Below are positions 1 through 10,895 of a DNA stretch of 64,000 nucleotides, one piece after another. Under the pieces are notes generated by a model. That model saw nothing but the letters and a program-made list of their open reading frames with translations. It was not told the origin of the DNA and searched no databases. Within the stretch, counting starts at the first letter, position 1; each line of letters opens with the position of its first letter. The translations under genes and the position numbers were made by a program. The stretch lies in the NCBI GenBank assembly GCA_944990035.1, contig CALYLX010000010.1, forward strand, positions 51,772-115,771. The letters run 5' to 3'. This DNA comes from Clitopilus passeckerianus (lineage: Eukaryota; Basidiomycota; Agaricomycetes; Agaricales; Entolomataceae).

Positions 1-461
1 GTTATTTGGCTACAAGTGCAAGCGCTTGGACGCACACTGTTAGTGACGGAGCTTCTATTTCTCTACAGATACTGATTTAGGGTTTTCAGCTTGAGAATGG
101 CTACGCTATCTGGGACTTCCGTGGACAGGAAATCATCAAGCATGTTCAGGATCGATTCAAGCAGTTTATCTGGCGTCCACGACCACCTACACTTTTGAGC
201 AAAGAAAAACAGAAGTTGGTTCGAAAGAATCTACGTGAATACAGTCGCGCGTTCGACGAGGAAGATGCCGCTGAGGAAAGCAGTGTTAGTGCCGAGCTTA
301 TTGCACTGCGCAAACGGTTGGTCGATGAGTGGAATGCTTGGCGTGCTCTCTGCAAGCGCGACGTTGACGATCGTGCTTCAACTGAAGAGGATGATAAGGA
401 GGAGATTGAGGTTTGGATCGACGAAGTTATTGAGCAAACTGAGGAGGTGGTGATCGAGTAA
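1..461 (+). CDS. PRT1: Translation initiation factor eIF3 subunit b, C-terminal fragment
   Basis: The gene enters from the left edge. The first exon (frame starting at base 3, to base 38) reads into a WTHT motif. A 51-bp GT-AG intron (39-89) follows, then an exon at 90-461 reading LENGYAIWDF and FIWRPRPPTLLSKE and ending in an acidic tail. This matches the end of eIF3b: the last beta-propeller strands, then the C-terminal helix that binds other eIF3 subunits. eIF3b is the scaffold of the eIF3 complex in cytoplasmic translation initiation. The N-terminal RRM and most of the propeller lie outside the window. Identity is secure; only the extent is limited. Confidence 0.93.
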
Positions 462-766
462 CTGATATCTGTTGTATACTGTATTATCCAGCTTGCGTGA
501 AATCATTCATCATTCCGCTGCCTCTGTCTAGGTCTGCCCAAAGTAATATCCCCCTGGGCAAAAATTCTCAGGTTTCCCTGTAAAATGCAAATGGCACCAC
601 TACGCTTTTTTCCTGGTGCCACCCTCAGCCGACCCGGTAACAGCCGAAAACGTGACCAACTTGGATCTTATCTGACAAGGACTTGTCCTCAGATCTACTC
701 TACCACTTTCCACCAAGTACAGTAACTCACCGTAACCTCTGCACTCAAACGTCTATTCGTCTTACC
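462..766. other. Intergenic region between eIF3b and HapX
   Basis: This 305-bp spacer holds the 3' flank of eIF3b and the promoter of the HapX-like gene. The only element I would single out is a GATA-type site at 668-675, listed separately. No coding exon is supported here. Confidence 0.7.
668..675 (-). promoter_or_regulatory. Candidate GATA-type iron-repressor site upstream of HapX
   Basis: The minus strand reads TCAGATAA about 92 bp before the HapX start codon. Seen: the octamer matches the TCWGATAA core of the ATCWGATAA site bound by fungal iron GATA repressors (SreA, Urbs1, Sfu1, Cir1); the preceding base is G rather than A. Known: in several fungi these repressors control hapX itself. 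Inferred: the same feedback may operate here. A short motif like this can occur by chance. Confidence 0.45.
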
Positions 767-2525
767 ATGGCCTCCGCTGAGTTGGATGCTACTGCTTCAT
801 CCTCTACAAAGCTATGGGCGACAGGTCAGACTCTACCCGTCTCCGCAGCATTGTGTCCTGACATTTTTTCCGCGTCCAGCATCCAAAGAATGGGTCATTC
901 AACCTAAGCCTAAGCCTGGTAGAAAGCCAAAGAAGGATGCTTCTAAGGCCGAGAGCGAGGTATCTAAATTTTATGGCTCGTGTATGATAGCTCATTGGTC
1001 TGACTCATCCGCTCAGTCGACCGCTACCGACAGTAAGGGACGAAGGGTCCAGAACAGGTTATACTTCCTCTGACCATAATGTTCGATTTTATTGATCGAA
1101 GACTCGTTTAGAGCTGCTCAACGAGCTTTTCGAGAGCGAAAGCAATCCCAATTAGCTGAACTCCAGGCCAAAGTTCAATCCTATGAACAAGGAGAAATTG
1201 AACGGAACGTAGCTCTCCAGAATATTGCTAAGCGTCTTAAGGAGGAAAATGAAGCTCTCCGAGTAGAGAATCAATCTCTCATGGATAAGCTTGCCCAGCT
1301 CGGTCAGTCTCTTGACCCCGCCACCGAGATTGGAAAGAAGCGGCCCCGGCCCAGCTCTCCTACTTTCCTCACAGCGAATGTGAATACAAAGAAGGCGAAA
1401 TCTCAGGAAACATTGGTCGAAGAGCCTATGTCTATTTTGTCATATCCCCCCACCCCGCCGTCTATGGCTCCTTCACCGGCCTCAGACGGATCTTCTGAGA
1501 ACGCTGACTCTCCGTTTGGTTATGCTTCCCCACTCGATACCACTCAATCAAATATCAGCCCCATGCTCGACTTTTCAAGCTCTATGAAAATGACACAGTT
1601 TGGTGGGAGCAACGAAATATCCTTTGGCTGTGGATTCTGTGCTGAAGCCGGGCATTGCGTCTGCAACGACTTCATTTCCCCTTCCCTTGACGCCCCAGAG
1701 CAACTAGATGGCTATAAGGCGTCTGCTGAGGGAACAATCCGCTACGACAGCCATTTCCCCTCCGCTCCCGACCGTGTTGAACCTCCTGTGGCGAAACTTC
1801 GAACCTCTATTCTTGACCGCCTCCCAGCATTCCAACCTGCTGTTCCTTTACGCCGCAGAAATCACCCTTCCTCTACCACCAATATTTTCCCCGTCCGACC
1901 AGCTCCTAAGCCCTCAACTATACTTGCAACTTGTTCCGGAGACCCCTCGAATTGCCTTGCCTGTGCTGACGACTCCTTTGGGAAAGCATTTTGCTCAGCC
2001 ATTAGAGAGTCCGTCGCAAACGAGACGCCTTGTTCTCCTGACTGCGAGACAGAAGCGGACAAGCCCCCCAAACCCTGTCGCGGACAGTGCTGCTCCGCGA
2101 AGACAGTGCCCCCCAATTCAAATCAGCCTAGCCCCGCAGAAAATGAAACTATACCCACCAGCGATGCGTGGCGCCAGATAAAAAATCACCCCAACGTCTC
2201 CTTCGCTGATCTCGCCCTACTCGCTGACGTCGTCTCACGTAGGTCCAAATGTACTGGACCTCGCGTGGTTATATCACCTGCGCCAGGATCTATCACCCCA
2301 GAACGGACCGTTTCCCCTAGCCAGCTTAAGAAGCAGCCCTCTAGCGACACTATGTTATCGGCTGGCTTTGATAGCCAACCCACAATTTACGACCGTGTTC
2401 GACCTACTTCTCTCGCCTCCCCTATCCCAATACCCAAAGAAGACTGGATCCGCCAGAGAGTTTGCGAGGTTCAGAAGGATGCGGTGGAAACTGCGTTGCA
2501 TATGCTTGATCACAAGTTTGCTTGA
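767..2525 (+). CDS. hapX: HapX-type bZIP transcription factor (iron regulator)
   Basis: Model: join(767..824, 880..959, 1017..1057, 1112..2525), 530 aa, all GT-AG introns in phase. Residues 22-38 carry the Hap4-like motif KEWVIQPKPKPGRKPKK, which docks on the CCAAT-binding complex. The bZIP basic region follows (NRAAQRAFRERK, from residue 59) with a leucine-zipper coiled coil. Downstream is a HapX-type cysteine cluster (CGFC...CVC, about residues 233-245) and more Cys-rich stretches around 335-390, thought in this family to sense Fe-S status. The rest is Pro/Ser-rich and probably disordered. Known role: repress iron-consuming pathways and activate uptake in iron starvation. The order Hap4 motif, bZIP, Cys clusters makes the assignment strong. 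The upstream GATA site suggests iron regulation. Confidence 0.9.
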
Positions 2526-2593
2526 TTTACAAATATGTATAATCTATTCCTCCTGTGTACAAATTGTAATATAGTCGAGTTATATTAGGCATA

Positions 2594-5170
2594 TTAGGTA
2601 TGATTGCAATCTGATGAATGAAGGTCTTTGGGGGGTGGACCATTTGACCCTACTGGCCGCCGCGAGCTATCTTCGTTCGAAAACAAATCCACCACCTCCC
2701 TGGATCCAGACGATTGCTTGCCCTTACGCCATAGTTTTCTGGCCTTCTTCAGCTCCTTCTGGAAGAGTAAACCCTCAGCACGGGATGGTTGACGCGGATT
2801 TCGGTATCCCTCGTCTAGTCGACGAAAATGTTGAACAAGCCGTCGAAGGGACACGTTCTGGAGCTCCGGTGGGAATGGCTCTATATGGGCCCAAAGGCGC
2901 ACTAGGATCTGCCTGCACATGGAGTACTGCCCGACGGCGAAGAATGCGCTAGCAACTGCATCAATGGCACCAACGTCCGGTTGGACGCCGGATGCCACCA
3001 TGAAGTCGAAGGCCCTCAAAGCCCTGTCGGGGTCGCCCTTGCGAGCATAACCAGAAATAAGGACGGTGAACATGGCAGCATTTGGCCGGCAACCAACATG
3101 TTCAGCCGCCCTCAACGCGTCCCAGGCGCCGTCAAGGTCGTCAGAACGGGCTAGGCCCTCCATCAAGGCACTGAAATGGTATTCGTTGGGTCGCATCCCC
3201 CGGTTGAGGAGTACTTGCAAGATCTCTTTTGCCGTATCAGGATCGAAATTTGCCATGGCCTCATGTCGTATCCGCTGGGCAAATCCGACGGCGTCACTGG
3301 TCTCCTTTGCAAGCGACAACCTCTTCAGGAATCCTTTGGAGCGCGCGGGGAGGTTCACGCCGTCTGGAATTTGGAATCCGGCTGTCGGATCGAAAGGCTT
3401 GCCAACTTTCGGTAGTAGGTGTTCGCGGTATTGCGGGTAGCTTTCAATGCGAGTAGGGCTATGCTTAGAAGCGGCCTTGTTCCAACCCTCGCCAAAGAGG
3501 AGGTACTTCTCGTGGCGTAGAAGGGCAGCCAATACAAATTGTATATGACGCACGGTCACTGGGAGGTCCTCGTGAGTGAATGTTCGTAATGCGTCCATTA
3601 TTTTGCCGGGGTGAGCGCGTTCGTGCTTGTAGAGATGTACAAGAAGGATTTGTAGAGTTCCAGTGGTCGGAGCAATGTCGTTGAGGCGCATGATCGTCAG
3701 TAGTCGCAGGAAGGCTCCACTCCCATGAATGGGCATCAGCCTTCGAAGTAACATGTTGAAAATCTTGACAGAAGGTCGTAAATCGGAAGGCGGTACCCAT
3801 GGAAAGTCCAAAGAATCTTCAGAAGTGAAAAATGGCTTGAACGAATCCACGCTAGTGGTATCTGAGCACATCTTCGCGACGAGTTTTACGGCCGTGTCAC
3901 CTCTTCCGCCGGCAAACAAGAGGTTTACGAGGGCGCTCACAGTTGCGGTGGTGGGTTCGATGCCAGTTTCGAGCATGCCACGGAATATATGAATTCCTTC
4001 CCCAAGTCTTTGGTGTGTGGCCATGAAGTTGAGAAATATGATATACGTGTCTGCGTTGGGTATGAGATTGCGGTGAGTGGCTGCTGGCACAATGTTTGCC
4101 TTTCCAGGGTGGTCGATGACGCTTTGGATGGTGGGTGTGGAAGTGATGCAGTCGATGTGAAAGGGGTCGAATAGGCCGAGTAACTCTACGGCTGCTGCGA
4201 TGTCGTGGGTGTCGAGGCGTAGAAGGATGAGTCGATTGACAACGGAGGTGGCGGTTCGGGGAGTGAGAACAGGGAGAGCTCGTAGCGTTCGCACTTCTAC
4301 ACGAGGGTCGACGCCGAGGTCTCGGTAGTGAGTTGCAATGATAGCATCTGTAGACGGGTCGGGAGGGACATTTGCGGCTCTCATGACTCCGAGCACGCGC
4401 TTGGCCGAAGTCAAGTCCCGATTCTGGATATGACCAGAAAGGACGAGATGATAGGTCCGCCTTGAGGGAGTGAGAGAATACTTGGTGTATTCGTCGATAA
4501 CGTCTTTGAGGGCGGCATAGTTTCTGGTCTCTACTAGGGCTCGGGCTCGCCAGTTCATTAGCCGAAGCGTGGTCTGTCCGGTTTGCTGCAAACCGAGTTG
4601 AACCAAGGTCAAGATACCTCTCCAAAGGCGCTTCCTGGAGAGGTGGAATGCAACTTCTTGATATACGTTTTGTGGAATTATGAGTCCGACGTTGTGAGCG
4701 AGGTGGAGAAAGTGAATAGCTCTGAGAGGTTCTGGAGAGGAGCCGATGGCCCGAGCAATCATGAGCGTTGCTTCGGGGTCGTGGATGCTCCCTTGTATCA
4801 GAGGTATGTTCTTGAATGGCTCCAAAATCTTGCCGTAAGCTGGACTTGGAGTCAATGTATTCTGAAGGAGGATATAAAGTTCGTGAGGAAGATATTGGTT
4901 CGTGTCGGTTGCAGACGTCGGGGCGGATGTATTCGAGGAGCTTTGAACGTTCCTTGGGCTGGTGTCGCCTTGTACTTCTATTCCGGTGCTGGGCAAATGC
5001 AGAGCTGCCGTTGCAGACGCTGCTTTCACCTGGGCGGCGCTGGCATTGCATCTCTGGTGACGAAGCGGTCGGCCAAAGGGCTTCAACGAAGAGCTTGTCT
5101 CGGCAAATCGGTTTAGAACGCAAAGCTGCTCGATATTGTGCCTTTGCGCGAAACCAACCCTCCTGAGCAT
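2594..5170 (-). CDS. Mitochondrial pentatricopeptide repeat (PPR) protein
   Basis: A single uninterrupted exon encodes 858 aa, notable in a window where almost every other gene is split. The N-terminus (MLRRVGFAQRHN) is basic and lacks acidic residues, as in a mitochondrial targeting sequence. Typical helical 35-residue PPR units are visible near residues 235-290 (TYHLVLSGHIQNRD, AKRVLGVMRAANVPPD), 370-420 (TYIIFLNFMATHQ, MLETGIEPTTATVSALVN) and 670-760 (HFSALMEGLARSDDLDGAW, MFTVLISGYARKGDPDRAL). PPR proteins bind organellar RNA and act in its processing, stability or translation. Which transcript this one serves cannot be told from sequence. Start chosen at the first Met of the long frame. 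Confidence 0.85.
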   Translation of the reverse strand: MLRRVGFAQRHNIEQLCVLNRFAETSSSLKPFGRPLRHQRCNASAAQVKAASATAALHLPSTGIEVQGDTSPRNVQSSSNTSAPTSATDTNQYLPHELYILLQNTLTPSPAYGKILEPFKNIPLIQGSIHDPEATLMIARAIGSSPEPLRAIHFLHLAHNVGLIIPQNVYQEVAFHLSRKRLWRGILTLVQLGLQQTGQTTLRLMNWRARALVETRNYAALKDVIDEYTKYSLTPSRRTYHLVLSGHIQNRDLTSAKRVLGVMRAANVPPDPSTDAIIATHYRDLGVDPRVEVRTLRALPVLTPRTATSVVNRLILLRLDTHDIAAAVELLGLFDPFHIDCITSTPTIQSVIDHPGKANIVPAATHRNLIPNADTYIIFLNFMATHQRLGEGIHIFRGMLETGIEPTTATVSALVNLLFAGGRGDTAVKLVAKMCSDTTSVDSFKPFFTSEDSLDFPWVPPSDLRPSVKIFNMLLRRLMPIHGSGAFLRLLTIMRLNDIAPTTGTLQILLVHLYKHERAHPGKIMDALRTFTHEDLPVTVRHIQFVLAALLRHEKYLLFGEGWNKAASKHSPTRIESYPQYREHLLPKVGKPFDPTAGFQIPDGVNLPARSKGFLKRLSLAKETSDAVGFAQRIRHEAMANFDPDTAKEILQVLLNRGMRPNEYHFSALMEGLARSDDLDGAWDALRAAEHVGCRPNAAMFTVLISGYARKGDPDRALRAFDFMVASGVQPDVGAIDAVASAFFAVGQYSMCRQILVRLWAHIEPFPPELQNVSLRRLVQHFRRLDEGYRNPRQPSRAEGLLFQKELKKARKLWRKGKQSSGSREVVDLFSNEDSSRRPVGSNGPPPKDLHSSDCNHT

Positions 5171-5439
5171 GGACAGTCAGAGCGTTGTCCAGTTTGAAGT
5201 GTTTGCGCCCAGCGGCCTATATTCGGCTGAATTAGTCGGTGAGAACGAGAGTCCACAAGCAAATGGTGCATTACCGGTCCACAGGCTATTGTCGACACTT
5301 CTACGACGACCAAGGGTTCTAAAACGACATGCACACTGTCGCTGTTGCTGTCGGCACTGTTCAGGGTAAACCCGATTCTTTCCAAAAAATGTTGATCACG
5401 TGCGATGCTTGTTGCGCCTGGACGCGTTCCAGCCGCAGT

Positions 5440-6457
5440 CTATTCTGCTAATACACTATCCTGTGTTACATGAACCTTGAGAACGCTCTCTTCTCCGCTT
5501 TCTATTTTTCTTATAGCTGCAGTAAAACTATTTCTCGTTTCCCCCAATGATTCTAGTTCAGCATGGTCTGCTCCTCCCAGCGTGTCCTGACTGTCCACGT
5601 ACCGCATCGTGATGTGATATGCCAAAGGCAATATCGGCTTTGAACTAGCACGAGTCGCGCTTTGGGTGGGTTGTGTAGGCTGTGTTTGGGCAGGAGGGGC
5701 GAATCCCTGGCGAGTGTTGGACTGCAGATTCCAACTGGTGACCACAGTTATATTCCCGTGTGTACGTCGGAAAGTGTCTAGACTTTGTTGGATATGATGA
5801 AATGTTGTCAACCCTTTGCGCAGCTGCTCTGCCTTGTAGCGATCCGGCCAATAATGAGCACTGACGGGGTCAATCGCAACAAGGCCAATCTGTTCAGCCG
5901 CAAGGTTTCTTGCATGGTACTTTGGCAAGCCGGCAATCGTTGCTGCAAGCTGAGCGGAAGACGTTGGCCGGAATAAATGCAATCTTGGTAAAGCGCTCCG
6001 TGCGAAGGCGGCCAAATCTACAGGAGTGGAGTCAAGGCGGGAAGCAAGAAGCTTCATGCTTATCTGAACCAGACGAGCAGCATCGAATCCGGAGTCCATG
6101 TCGAAGACTATGGCAGCTTTACCCCAGCCACCCGTCGGTATACCATGGTAGTGGGGGGCAGTTATAACATTAGAGAGGATGTAGTATAGAAGATGCGTTT
6201 TTGCAGATGCTGGTGGCCCTTGTATCTCGAGAACATCCCCTGGTTTAAGCGATGACAAAAAGTGATCTAGGGTCGACTGAGGAGTGATAGGAGGATGAGG
6301 GAAAAGCACGGAGTCGGCGTGGACATCAGTGAGCAGCTACAATAAGGGCTTACATTCCAATTTTACCGATTAAAGATACAAATGGGCGTACATGTGCAAG
6401 GGTATCAGCATCAATCTCGGAGAGCATTTGAAAAGGATTGTTTGACGCGGTTGCCAT
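5440..6457 (-). CDS. XRCC2: XRCC2-like RAD51 paralogue (homologous recombination repair)
   Basis: Model: complement(join(5440..6336, 6392..6457)), 320 aa. A short first exon (MATASNNPFQMLSEIDADTLAH) joins across a 55-bp intron. The RecA/RAD51-like core shows the XRCC2 signatures GDVLEIQGPPASAKTHLLYY (P-loop region, Walker A at residues 62-69), then AIVFDMDSGFDAARL and LVAIDPVSAHYWPDR (Walker B region). XRCC2 works in the RAD51 paralogue complex that promotes strand invasion. Odd point: the P-loop reads GPPASAKT, with Ala in place of the Gly that precedes Lys-Thr. The gene is head-to-head with the coiled-coil gene at 6599 (141 bp between start codons). Confidence 0.87.
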
Positions 6458-6598
6458 TGTTATGGCTATGCTCAAATCCTGAATGTCCCTCTCAGCCACG
6501 GCCATCGCTTTCCCCGTCCTCCACGTTTCAAACCATCGTAATCACGTTCTTAAGCTCGGTCCCAGTCCACTCTCCTTCCTTTCCCTTCAACTTCCATC

Positions 6599-9046
6599 AT
6601 GGCCACAACAGCCGGAACCGCGCGTGCTTCCACGCCAACCTCAAGGCAGCGGTTGGCTTCGGCCTCGCCCACCTCACCTCCCTCAATAGCAAGGGGTGCA
6701 ACTGCTAGATCAGCAGTATCTCGCACGCCATCCTCTCTGAGCTCATCTGCTGCCAGCCGTCGCGCCTCCGTTAAACTTACACCAGGTGCAAGCCCTATGG
6801 AGACACGTGAAGCACTCACCGCTTCCCTCAAGCACGAGACCGAGCAGAAGGAGCAGGTGCGTGCACCCTTAGATCCCGATGCACGCTTCATTCCGTATAT
6901 TAATTTAATATCTCCCCCAGCTTCTTGTGCAAATCCAAAACAAAGAACAAACAATCACTAGCCTCACTGAGGAGAATGGCAATTTGACCTCAGCGTTGTC
7001 CGCTGCAGAGAATCGAGTCAACGAGCTATATGCTGAACAGGCGCGATCTGAGACGGATTTGGCTCAGAGGATTGAGGTAGCAGAGAAATTACGCGCTCAA
7101 GTGCGTGAACTGGAGAAGGAGAAGCGGGATATCCAACGCCGATATAATGAGCAGGTCAGTGCGACGCTGTAGCAAGGAATCATCACCGCTCAAGACGCTC
7201 TCTATAGACTGCCACGTTCGAAGCAGAGCGTCAAGCTTTCTATGATAACGAGCAGCATCTCAAGTCACGCATCCAATCCCTCACCCAGCAACTCAAACAA
7301 CGAGAAGAAACCGCACCAGTTGTTGAGGAAACGACATTAACGGCCGAGGATGAGGATCCCGAACTTGAACACGAAGTCCGGGAAGATAATCTTGAGAAGC
7401 AACTCAAGACTCCCGTCCGACAGCATTTCCATGATCCAGAGGATGAGCCCGCAGAAATGACTGCTCTCAAGCTGGAACTCTCTACCCTTTCAACGTCGTA
7501 TTCCTCCATGCAAACTACCCTTGGCCTTCTACAGACTCAGCTAGTTGATCTCAAGCGGGTCAACAGGGAGGTACAGGAGGAGAACGAAAGCTACATGATC
7601 CTGCTCCAGGAGAAGACTCTCAGTGGCCAGTTCAACCTCATGCGTCAAGTCTCACAACCTGCATCCGATGAAGATGAGGGCGAGGATGAAGATGATCTTG
7701 AAAACATAGATTCAAGGAGTATGCACAGCAGTGCTAGGAGCACCCTTGATCCTGTGGACGAACTAGCCGAAGAGTCCTTCGAGGACCAGATGGCCATGTC
7801 CCGCCATTCTAGCCGGCCAGCCAGGAGACGAGCGGTCTCTAGCACCTCCAGTGCGCCTAGAGGAGAAACTTTGGCAGACTTGCCAATTTCGGGTCCTGGC
7901 CTTGACCTCGCCGCCGAGCTTGGCCGTGCAGAGAACAAGGATATGGTCGGCTTCGATAACTTCGAGGACCGCAACCCCGCCCCCAATGGCAAGAACAAAC
8001 GTGCGAGAAAGGCCTCAGATACACGAAAGGTTTCATCCAATGAAAACAGACCATTGGAAACGAGCGACTCTGTCAATTTCAATGACCTCGACGCCCTGAG
8101 AAACGAGGTCAAATCCCTCAAGGATGCCAACAAAGCACTCTCATTATATGCCTCAAAGATCATCGACCGCATCATCTCCCAGGAGGGTTTCGAGCACGTC
8201 CTAGCTGTTGACTATGAGAAGCAGCCATCACCCACAGTTTCCAAGTCTACTGGAAAATCACCAGCTACCAACAACCAAGGCACTATTAGAGCAAGGCCAC
8301 AATCCGTTATTGTGGAACGCACGACTTCTGCTCCTGTACCAGAACCTAGGAAGGCCATGTCCCCTCCCATGCCCGCACCATCCCTCTCTCAGCCCACCTC
8401 GAAGGCCAACAGGCGCTCAATGTCCTTCGATTGGAGAGGATTCTCACTTTTCAGCCCTACAACTGAGAAGAAGCCCGACCATAACCTCCGCCCATTGACC
8501 CTTCAGCCAGGTGCAAGCCCCGTGACTGGCGCTGCCAGGAAGTTGGACACTCAAGAGGATGAGGATGATAAGAAGGAACGGGAACGATTGAATGCGACCA
8601 TGAAACTCATGGGCATAGACCCAACCCAGCAGCAAGCCCACTCCCCTTCTATTCCTCCTGCGACGCCAACAGCTGTTCAAAGAACTCCCTCGGCAGAAGG
8701 GGGAGCTTCGGGTGCTCAGAATAGACGCTTCTCGTTCTGGGGCTTCAAGAATACCAGCTCGGACGCCGCATCTGTAAACTCCAAATCATCAGCCGAAGGC
8801 CAACCCACCGGGCTTGGTATCACCCCCGGTCTTACCCAGGAGGCCCTGGAGCAGGCGGAAGCACAGAATACCCTAGCTGCACTGGATGCTCATGAGCGAA
8901 GCTTGAGTGCCGAGCTTGCACGAGGCGGAAGCAGCGGATTCACCGAGATCTCCCCCCGGATGACGGGAAGGCGAAGCCGAAGGAGTGCAGGAGGTAGCAG
9001 TGGCAGCACCGTTTGGAGCGCAGGTATGAGCGCGGAGAATGACTGA
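6599..9046 (+). CDS. Coiled-coil protein of unknown function
   Basis: Model: join(6599..6856, 6921..7154, 7208..9046), 776 aa. I do not recognise a named family. A Ser/Thr/Ala-rich N-terminus is followed by long coiled coils (about residues 75-260, e.g. LLVQIQNKEQTITSLTEENG and LRAQVRELEKEKRDIQRRY). Next come an acidic stretch (SDEDEGEDEDDLENID) and a low-complexity Ser/Pro-rich half. The C-terminal part holds two similar basic-aromatic motifs (NRRSMSFDWRGFSLF and NRRFSFWGFKNTSS), both with RRxS-like possible kinase sites. The make-up suggests a cytoskeletal or vesicle-tethering scaffold, but that is only inference. Start ATG has a good context (ATCATGGC). Confidence 0.8.
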
Positions 9047-9287
9047 TAAAGATGTTTTGTACGATTAGAAGTCCAAAGGAAGGAAGGCCACACGATACCA
9101 ATACCCTGCTGTGAAATGTTTGTTTTTCTCTTCGTTTTTTTTTCCTATTTACTTCCACAAGTTCCCGTCTCTGTATACCCACACTGTCACATGTATTCTC
9201 CCTCGTAATATTCGATCCCATGTAATCATCCGGAACTGTAATCCATCATTCGCCCACTTGTTCTCTGCTTCGTCGATCTCCGCCAAG

Positions 9288-9857
9288 ATGGTGGGCTCTA
9301 TCGTACAGCAAGTCGAATATAGATTGACCCTTGTCAGGCCGATAATGCTTATCCGAAACCAGATGTCAACTCATTGTCTGGCGAAACTCTGGACTTCGCA
9401 AACAAGATGTTCGATGCTGCTAGAAACGGTAACACAGAGTTGGTCTTGGCAGCAGTGGATGCGGGGCTTCCTGCCAATCTCACAAATGCAAAAGGTAGTA
9501 GTTGGGCGGAGGCGTGCATGCTCAACTTTACTGACAAAATATTTAGGCAACACGCTGCTAATGCTTGCAGCCTACGCTGGCCACAAGGATCTCTCAGAAG
9601 CACTGTTGAAACGAGGGGCAGACCCCAACCGGTTGAATGACCTCGGACAATCGATAATCGCAGGTGCAGTATTCAAGGGCTACGACGAACTGGTCAGACT
9701 GTTAGCAGCCAACGGGGGTGATCCTCGATCGGGTACACCAAGCGCGGTACAAACGGCACATATGTTTCACAAGAAAGAACTATTCGAGGTCTTGGGGACC
9801 AAGGAAGGGGATGCTGAAGTGGAGGTCCCTAAACCCCCGGTTATACCAATGCATTAA
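9288..9857 (+). CDS. Small ankyrin-repeat protein
   Basis: The downstream exons are clear: one reads DFANKMFDAARNGNTELVL and, across a 52-bp intron (9495-9546), joins NTLLMLAAYAGHKDLSEALL, ending at 9857. This gives about three ankyrin repeats in a protein of roughly 165-180 aa, similar in build to short fungal ankyrin proteins of the YCR051W type. The start is uncertain. ATG 9288 has a good context, but reaching the repeat frame needs a very short intron (about 9303-9337, 35 bp). An internal Met at the start of MFDAARNG is the fallback. Function beyond protein binding is not known. Confidence 0.7.
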   Translation: MVGSIVQQVEYRLTLVRPIMLIRNQMSTHCLAKLWTSQTRCSMLLETVTQSWSWQQWMRGFLPISQMQKVVVGRRRACSTLLTKYLGNTLLMLAAYAGHKDLSEALLKRGADPNRLNDLGQSIIAGAVFKGYDELVRLLAANGGDPRSGTPSAVQTAHMFHKKELFEVLGTKEGDAEVEVPKPPVIPMH

Positions 9858-9921
9858 TTGCAGAGTACATATTGTCCGAGGTCAAATCTAAATAACGACA
9901 TTCATCGAAGTGAATTAGGGG

Positions 9922-10720
9922 TCATTGGGATGGTGGCTGGTGCTTGATGAGTGTGTTTTTAGCATGTGTTCGGATTGCTTGGAACGGATTGGCGGAAAAA
10001 CGAGGATTGGAAAGAATCAGGGTTTGCCTGGCTTGCTCGAGTTGACTGGGCGAGAGATTGAGCATCAACGCTACAGGATGAAAATATATAGACTCACAGA
10101 GCCCGCTTCCTCTGGGCCGCAGAAAGTGTAGATTTTCTTCCTTCACCGATCATCCCAGGCTTCAGGGAAGACGTTGTGTGTTGTCCTGTCGAACCATTGG
10201 TACCATCGTCGGAAACTTCGCTATCCCCCAGAGCAATGATTGCCTGCTGAATTTCGTTCAACTCTCCTCCCACTAATTTCTCCTTGGCTTTACGCTTTTC
10301 CCGTCGAGCATGAGATTTTGAACCTTGAGAAGAAGAGCCGATTTCAAGCTCTATAGAGTATGCGTCAGGTTCTACTCCAGCCATAAAATGCAATGAATAC
10401 GCACTTTGCAGGAAGGCCTCTCTTTTGAGTTGATGCTTCTCCTTCTTCTTGAGGATAGGGCGAGCTTCCTCTGTTGTTGCCGAGTCCTCTACTGTTTTTG
10501 CCGCCTAGTCATGGTCAAAAGATAGGTATGTGTGAGGAAGGAGTTCTTTTACCACAGGAACCTCGTTTGCATTGATTGAATCGGCAGTTTCTAATGCCTG
10601 GTCCACCTCGGACCTCCTAATTCTTGCGGAGGATTCGTGGATCCTTGCTCTCTTGCTACGATCTTTGGGCTACTGCTAATAAGCACGTAGGTGTGAAACG
10701 ATGGAGCATGGTCGCACCAT
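9922..10720 (-). CDS. SLX9: Ribosome biogenesis protein SLX9
   Basis: Model: complement(join(9922..10045, 10098..10350, 10405..10504, 10553..10669, 10718..10720)), 198 aa, every junction in phase. SLX9 features: basic N-terminus (MPKDRSKRARIHESSARIRR), ILKKKEKHQLKREAFLQ, then SKSHARREKRKAKEKLVGG, and a C-terminal motif NPRFSANPFQAIRTHAKNTL like the NPxFxxNPFATIREHL signature of the family. SLX9 is a 40S pre-ribosome factor needed for ITS1 processing and export. The first coding exon is only the ATG, followed by a 48-bp intron. Other starts need poorer junctions, so the model is preferred but not proven. Confidence 0.83.
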
Positions 10721-10895
10721 GTCTTTGGCGTATTCTTGATATGAAGGTAGCTTACAAGCTCAGGTAAACAAAACCAATGCAAGTTGTCCCGCAAGTAACT
10801 AGAGTTAGCCGACTGTGTATACTTTCTATTACAACATCCCGCAAAGCTAGAAAACAAGAAAGCAGGTCTAAATCACTAATAAATGCTAAAGGGTA

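Noticed and set aside
3897..5123. 408-codon open frame overlapping the PPR gene on the same strand in another frame
   Set aside because: Arg/Ser/His/Pro-rich composition with no domain; it is a shifted-frame shadow of the 858-aa PPR gene.
7645..8175. 176-codon antisense open frame in the coiled-coil gene
   Set aside because: Ser/Leu-rich reverse complement of coding sequence; no independent support.
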